From an uncultured Bacilli bacterium (lineage in GTDB: Bacteria > Bacillota_I > Bacilli_A > RF39 > UBA660): a stretch of 7,868 bases of DNA. The position numbers were made by a program, and so were the translations under genes. Shown here piece after piece: positions 6,073 to 7,868 of the stretch. Within the stretch, counting starts at the first letter, position 1. Every line of letters begins with the position of its first letter. Under the pieces are notes generated by a model that was given only the letters and a program-made list of their open reading frames with translations, made no database searches and was not told where the DNA came from. Location: positions 1 to 7,868 of the forward strand of contig CAKPMH010000041.1 in NCBI GenBank assembly GCA_934167935.1. Reading direction: 5' to 3'.

Positions 6073-7868
6073 ATGCTTACTGATAGTATTACTTTTTGGG
6101 GGTTAACAATCTCCGCCATATTAATATTTTCTCTTATGATATATTTACTAAAAATAAAGAAAAAAACTCAATTACATAAAGTTTTTATTTGTAACTGTTT
6201 AGCAACTTTTATATGGTCTATTGCTCTAATTGCTCAAATTATATTTTCACCTTTATTTAATATAGACCCTATAAAATTTGATTATATTGTTTATATAGGA
6301 GCTTGTTTCCTTCCTGTAAGTTTATTATTTACTGGTATAATATTTGCTAATACTAAAATTAAATTTTCTTGGAAACATTATTTATTATTAATAGTACCAA
6401 TAATTTCTTTATTAGTGTTATGGACAAATGATTATCACCATTTGTTTTATGAACATTATTCTACTAAAGTTATTAATACTATTTTTGGACCATACTTTTA
6501 TATACATAGTATTTATTCTTATATATGTATTGCTGTTGGATTGTGGTTTTTGATTTCATATGCAATAAAGAACTCTGGTTTCTTTTCAAATCAATGTATA
6601 TTAATAATGATAGGAACTATTGTACCTACTTCAATTAATATATTAGCCACATTTGGAATTTTAGATTTAAGTATCTATATTACACCTATTACATACATAG
6701 TAACTTTATTTTGTTATGCTTTTGCTATGTTTAAATTACAATTATTTAAATCTTCTCCTATAGCATTACAAAAAATAGTAGACCGTATATCTGATAGTTA
6801 TATAGTTTTAAATGAAGATAATAATATTACAGATTTTAATAAAACTTTTCTAACTACATTTCATTTAAAAGATGCTAATGTTAGAAATGTAAATATTTTT
6901 GATTTATTAAAAATTACAAACGTTAATTTAGTAAATGATGTTATTTTAAAAGATGCTCTTATAGAAGTAAGAAATTCTTCTAAAACATTAGTATTTGAAA
7001 AAGAGTTTAGCTCCCTTAATAAATTTTTCCATATTGAAATAAATACTATAACATCGAAAGGAAATTTTTTAGGAACTGTAATTCTTTTAAAAGATACTAC
7101 TCAACACATGGAAGATATGCAAACTATTAAGGATAACCAAGAAATGCTTATGGAGAAGGAACGTTTAGCTTCTCTTGGACAACTAATTGGTGGTATTGCT
7201 CATAACTTAAAAACACCTATCATGTCTATTTCAGGAGCTACTGAAGGTTTAAGTGATTTAATTAAAGAATACGATTCTTCTATTGGAGACCCTGAAGTAA
7301 ATGAACAAGACCATCACGATATTGCTAAAGATATGTTTGAATGGGTAAAAAAGATTAGGGAATATACAGAATATATGTCTGATGTAATTACTGCTGTTAA
7401 AGGTCAAGCCGTTGTTATGTCTGAACAGGATTCTTACTTATTTACTATTGATGAATTAGTTAAACGTGTAGACATTCTTATGAAACATGAATTGAAAAAT
7501 GCTTTAATTAATTTAAATACATCTGTTATGACTGACGGAAATCTTGAAATTAAAGGAAATGTTAATAGTTTGGTTCAGGTTATTAATAATATGATTTCAA
7601 ATGCTATTCAAGCTTATAATGGAAAAACTAATGAAAATATTGATTTTACTATTTCAAAAGAAAGTTCTAATGTAATTATTTCTATTAAAGACTATGCTGG
7701 TGGGCTTCCTAAAGAAGTTTCAGATAAATTGTTTAAAGAAATGGTTACTACTAAAGGAAAAAATGGTACTGGTCTTGGATTGTTTATGTCTTATTCTAAC
7801 ATTAGAGCACATTTTAACGGAAATATTACTTTTGAAACTGAACAAGGAGTCGGTACTCAATTTAATAT
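6073..7868 (+). CDS. 7TM-PAS sensor histidine kinase (3' partial)
   Basis: This membrane sensor kinase should autophosphorylate a histidine and pass the phosphate to a response regulator not seen here. The frame is open for 598 codons to the window edge. About seven hydrophobic helices fill residues 1-222 (roughly 8-26, 37-59, 70-92, 102-118, 142-165, 173-197, 200-222). LWTNDYHHLFY at 116-126 is typical of the HisKA_7TM sensor family. A PAS-like domain follows (about 229-345), starting near PIALQKIVDRISDSYIVLN. The H-box GGIAHNLKTPI places the phospho-acceptor at His377. The N-box NNMISNAIQAY centres on Asn510, G1 is DYAGG at 540-544, and G2 is GKNGTGLGL at 562-570. The last residues, GVGTQF, normally lie near the end of an HATPase domain, so probably only a few codons are missing unless a further domain is fused. 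The residue after the acceptor His is Asn rather than the usual Glu/Asp. The ligand is unknown; the operon suggests the NRPS product. Confidence 0.93.
   Translation, partial: MLTDSITFWGLTISAILIFSLMIYLLKIKKKTQLHKVFICNCLATFIWSIALIAQIIFSPLFNIDPIKFDYIVYIGACFLPVSLLFTGIIFANTKIKFSWKHYLLLIVPIISLLVLWTNDYHHLFYEHYSTKVINTIFGPYFYIHSIYSYICIAVGLWFLISYAIKNSGFFSNQCILIMIGTIVPTSINILATFGILDLSIYITPITYIVTLFCYAFAMFKLQLFKSSPIALQKIVDRISDSYIVLNEDNNITDFNKTFLTTFHLKDANVRNVNIFDLLKITNVNLVNDVILKDALIEVRNSSKTLVFEKEFSSLNKFFHIEINTITSKGNFLGTVILLKDTTQHMEDMQTIKDNQEMLMEKERLASLGQLIGGIAHNLKTPIMSISGATEGLSDLIKEYDSSIGDPEVNEQDHHDIAKDMFEWVKKIREYTEYMSDVITAVKGQAVVMSEQDSYLFTIDELVKRVDILMKHELKNALINLNTSVMTDGNLEIKGNVNSLVQVINNMISNAIQAYNGKTNENIDFTISKESSNVIISIKDYAGGLPKEVSDKLFKEMVTTKGKNGTGLGLFMSYSNIRAHFNGNITFETEQGVGTQFN

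Noticed and set aside
1..7868. Reverse-strand genes, RNA genes, CRISPR arrays or mobile elements
   Set aside because: Both strongly supported forward genes fill essentially the whole window. I saw no tRNA-like fold, spaced repeats, inverted-repeat ends or transposase sequence.

Overview
The window is very AT-rich, with G+C by eye roughly a quarter to 30 percent. It holds two same-strand genes packed end to end, and both run off the window. AGA and other A/T-ending codons dominate, and the second gene has a textbook AAAGGAGG ribosome binding site. I infer a low-GC Firmicute, most likely a clostridial anaerobe. An AT-rich gut methanogen is a weaker alternative, because methanogens of that kind are also known to carry reductase-terminated NRPS genes.

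Bases 1-6068 are the 3' part of a large nonribosomal peptide synthetase (NRPS) gene. The reading frame is open from base 3, so the true start lies upstream. The 2021 visible codons read A1 - T1 - C - A2 - T2 - R: two amino-acid-activating modules joined by one condensation domain and ended by an NAD(P)H-dependent thioester reductase. There is no epimerase and no thioesterase. The core residues I checked in each domain are intact, so the enzyme looks functional. The layout matches reductive-release dipeptide synthetases such as staphylococcal AusA (aureusimine/phevalin) and the gut clostridial NRPSs that make dipeptide aldehydes and pyrazinones. The expected product is a dipeptide aldehyde that can cyclise to a dihydropyrazinone or pyrazinone. 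The two adenylation pockets differ at only two of ten specificity positions, so the two residues may be the same or very similar.

Bases 6069-6072 are a 4-base gap. The ribosome binding site of the second gene lies inside the last codons of the NRPS gene.

Bases 6073-7868 are almost all of a membrane sensor histidine kinase: seven predicted transmembrane helices of the HisKA_7TM type, a PAS-like domain, a DHp domain with its phospho-acceptor histidine, and an HATPase domain. It is cut by the window edge just before its expected C-terminus. There is no room for an independent promoter or terminator between the genes, so they are very probably co-transcribed.

The most interesting idea is that this operon is a self-contained small-molecule signalling cassette: the NRPS makes a dipeptide aldehyde or pyrazinone, and the co-translated 7TM kinase senses it or its effects. 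The gene order and domains are seen directly. The ligand relationship is inference. No response regulator, transporter or phosphopantetheinyl transferase is visible, and no gap longer than 300 bases lacks a gene.
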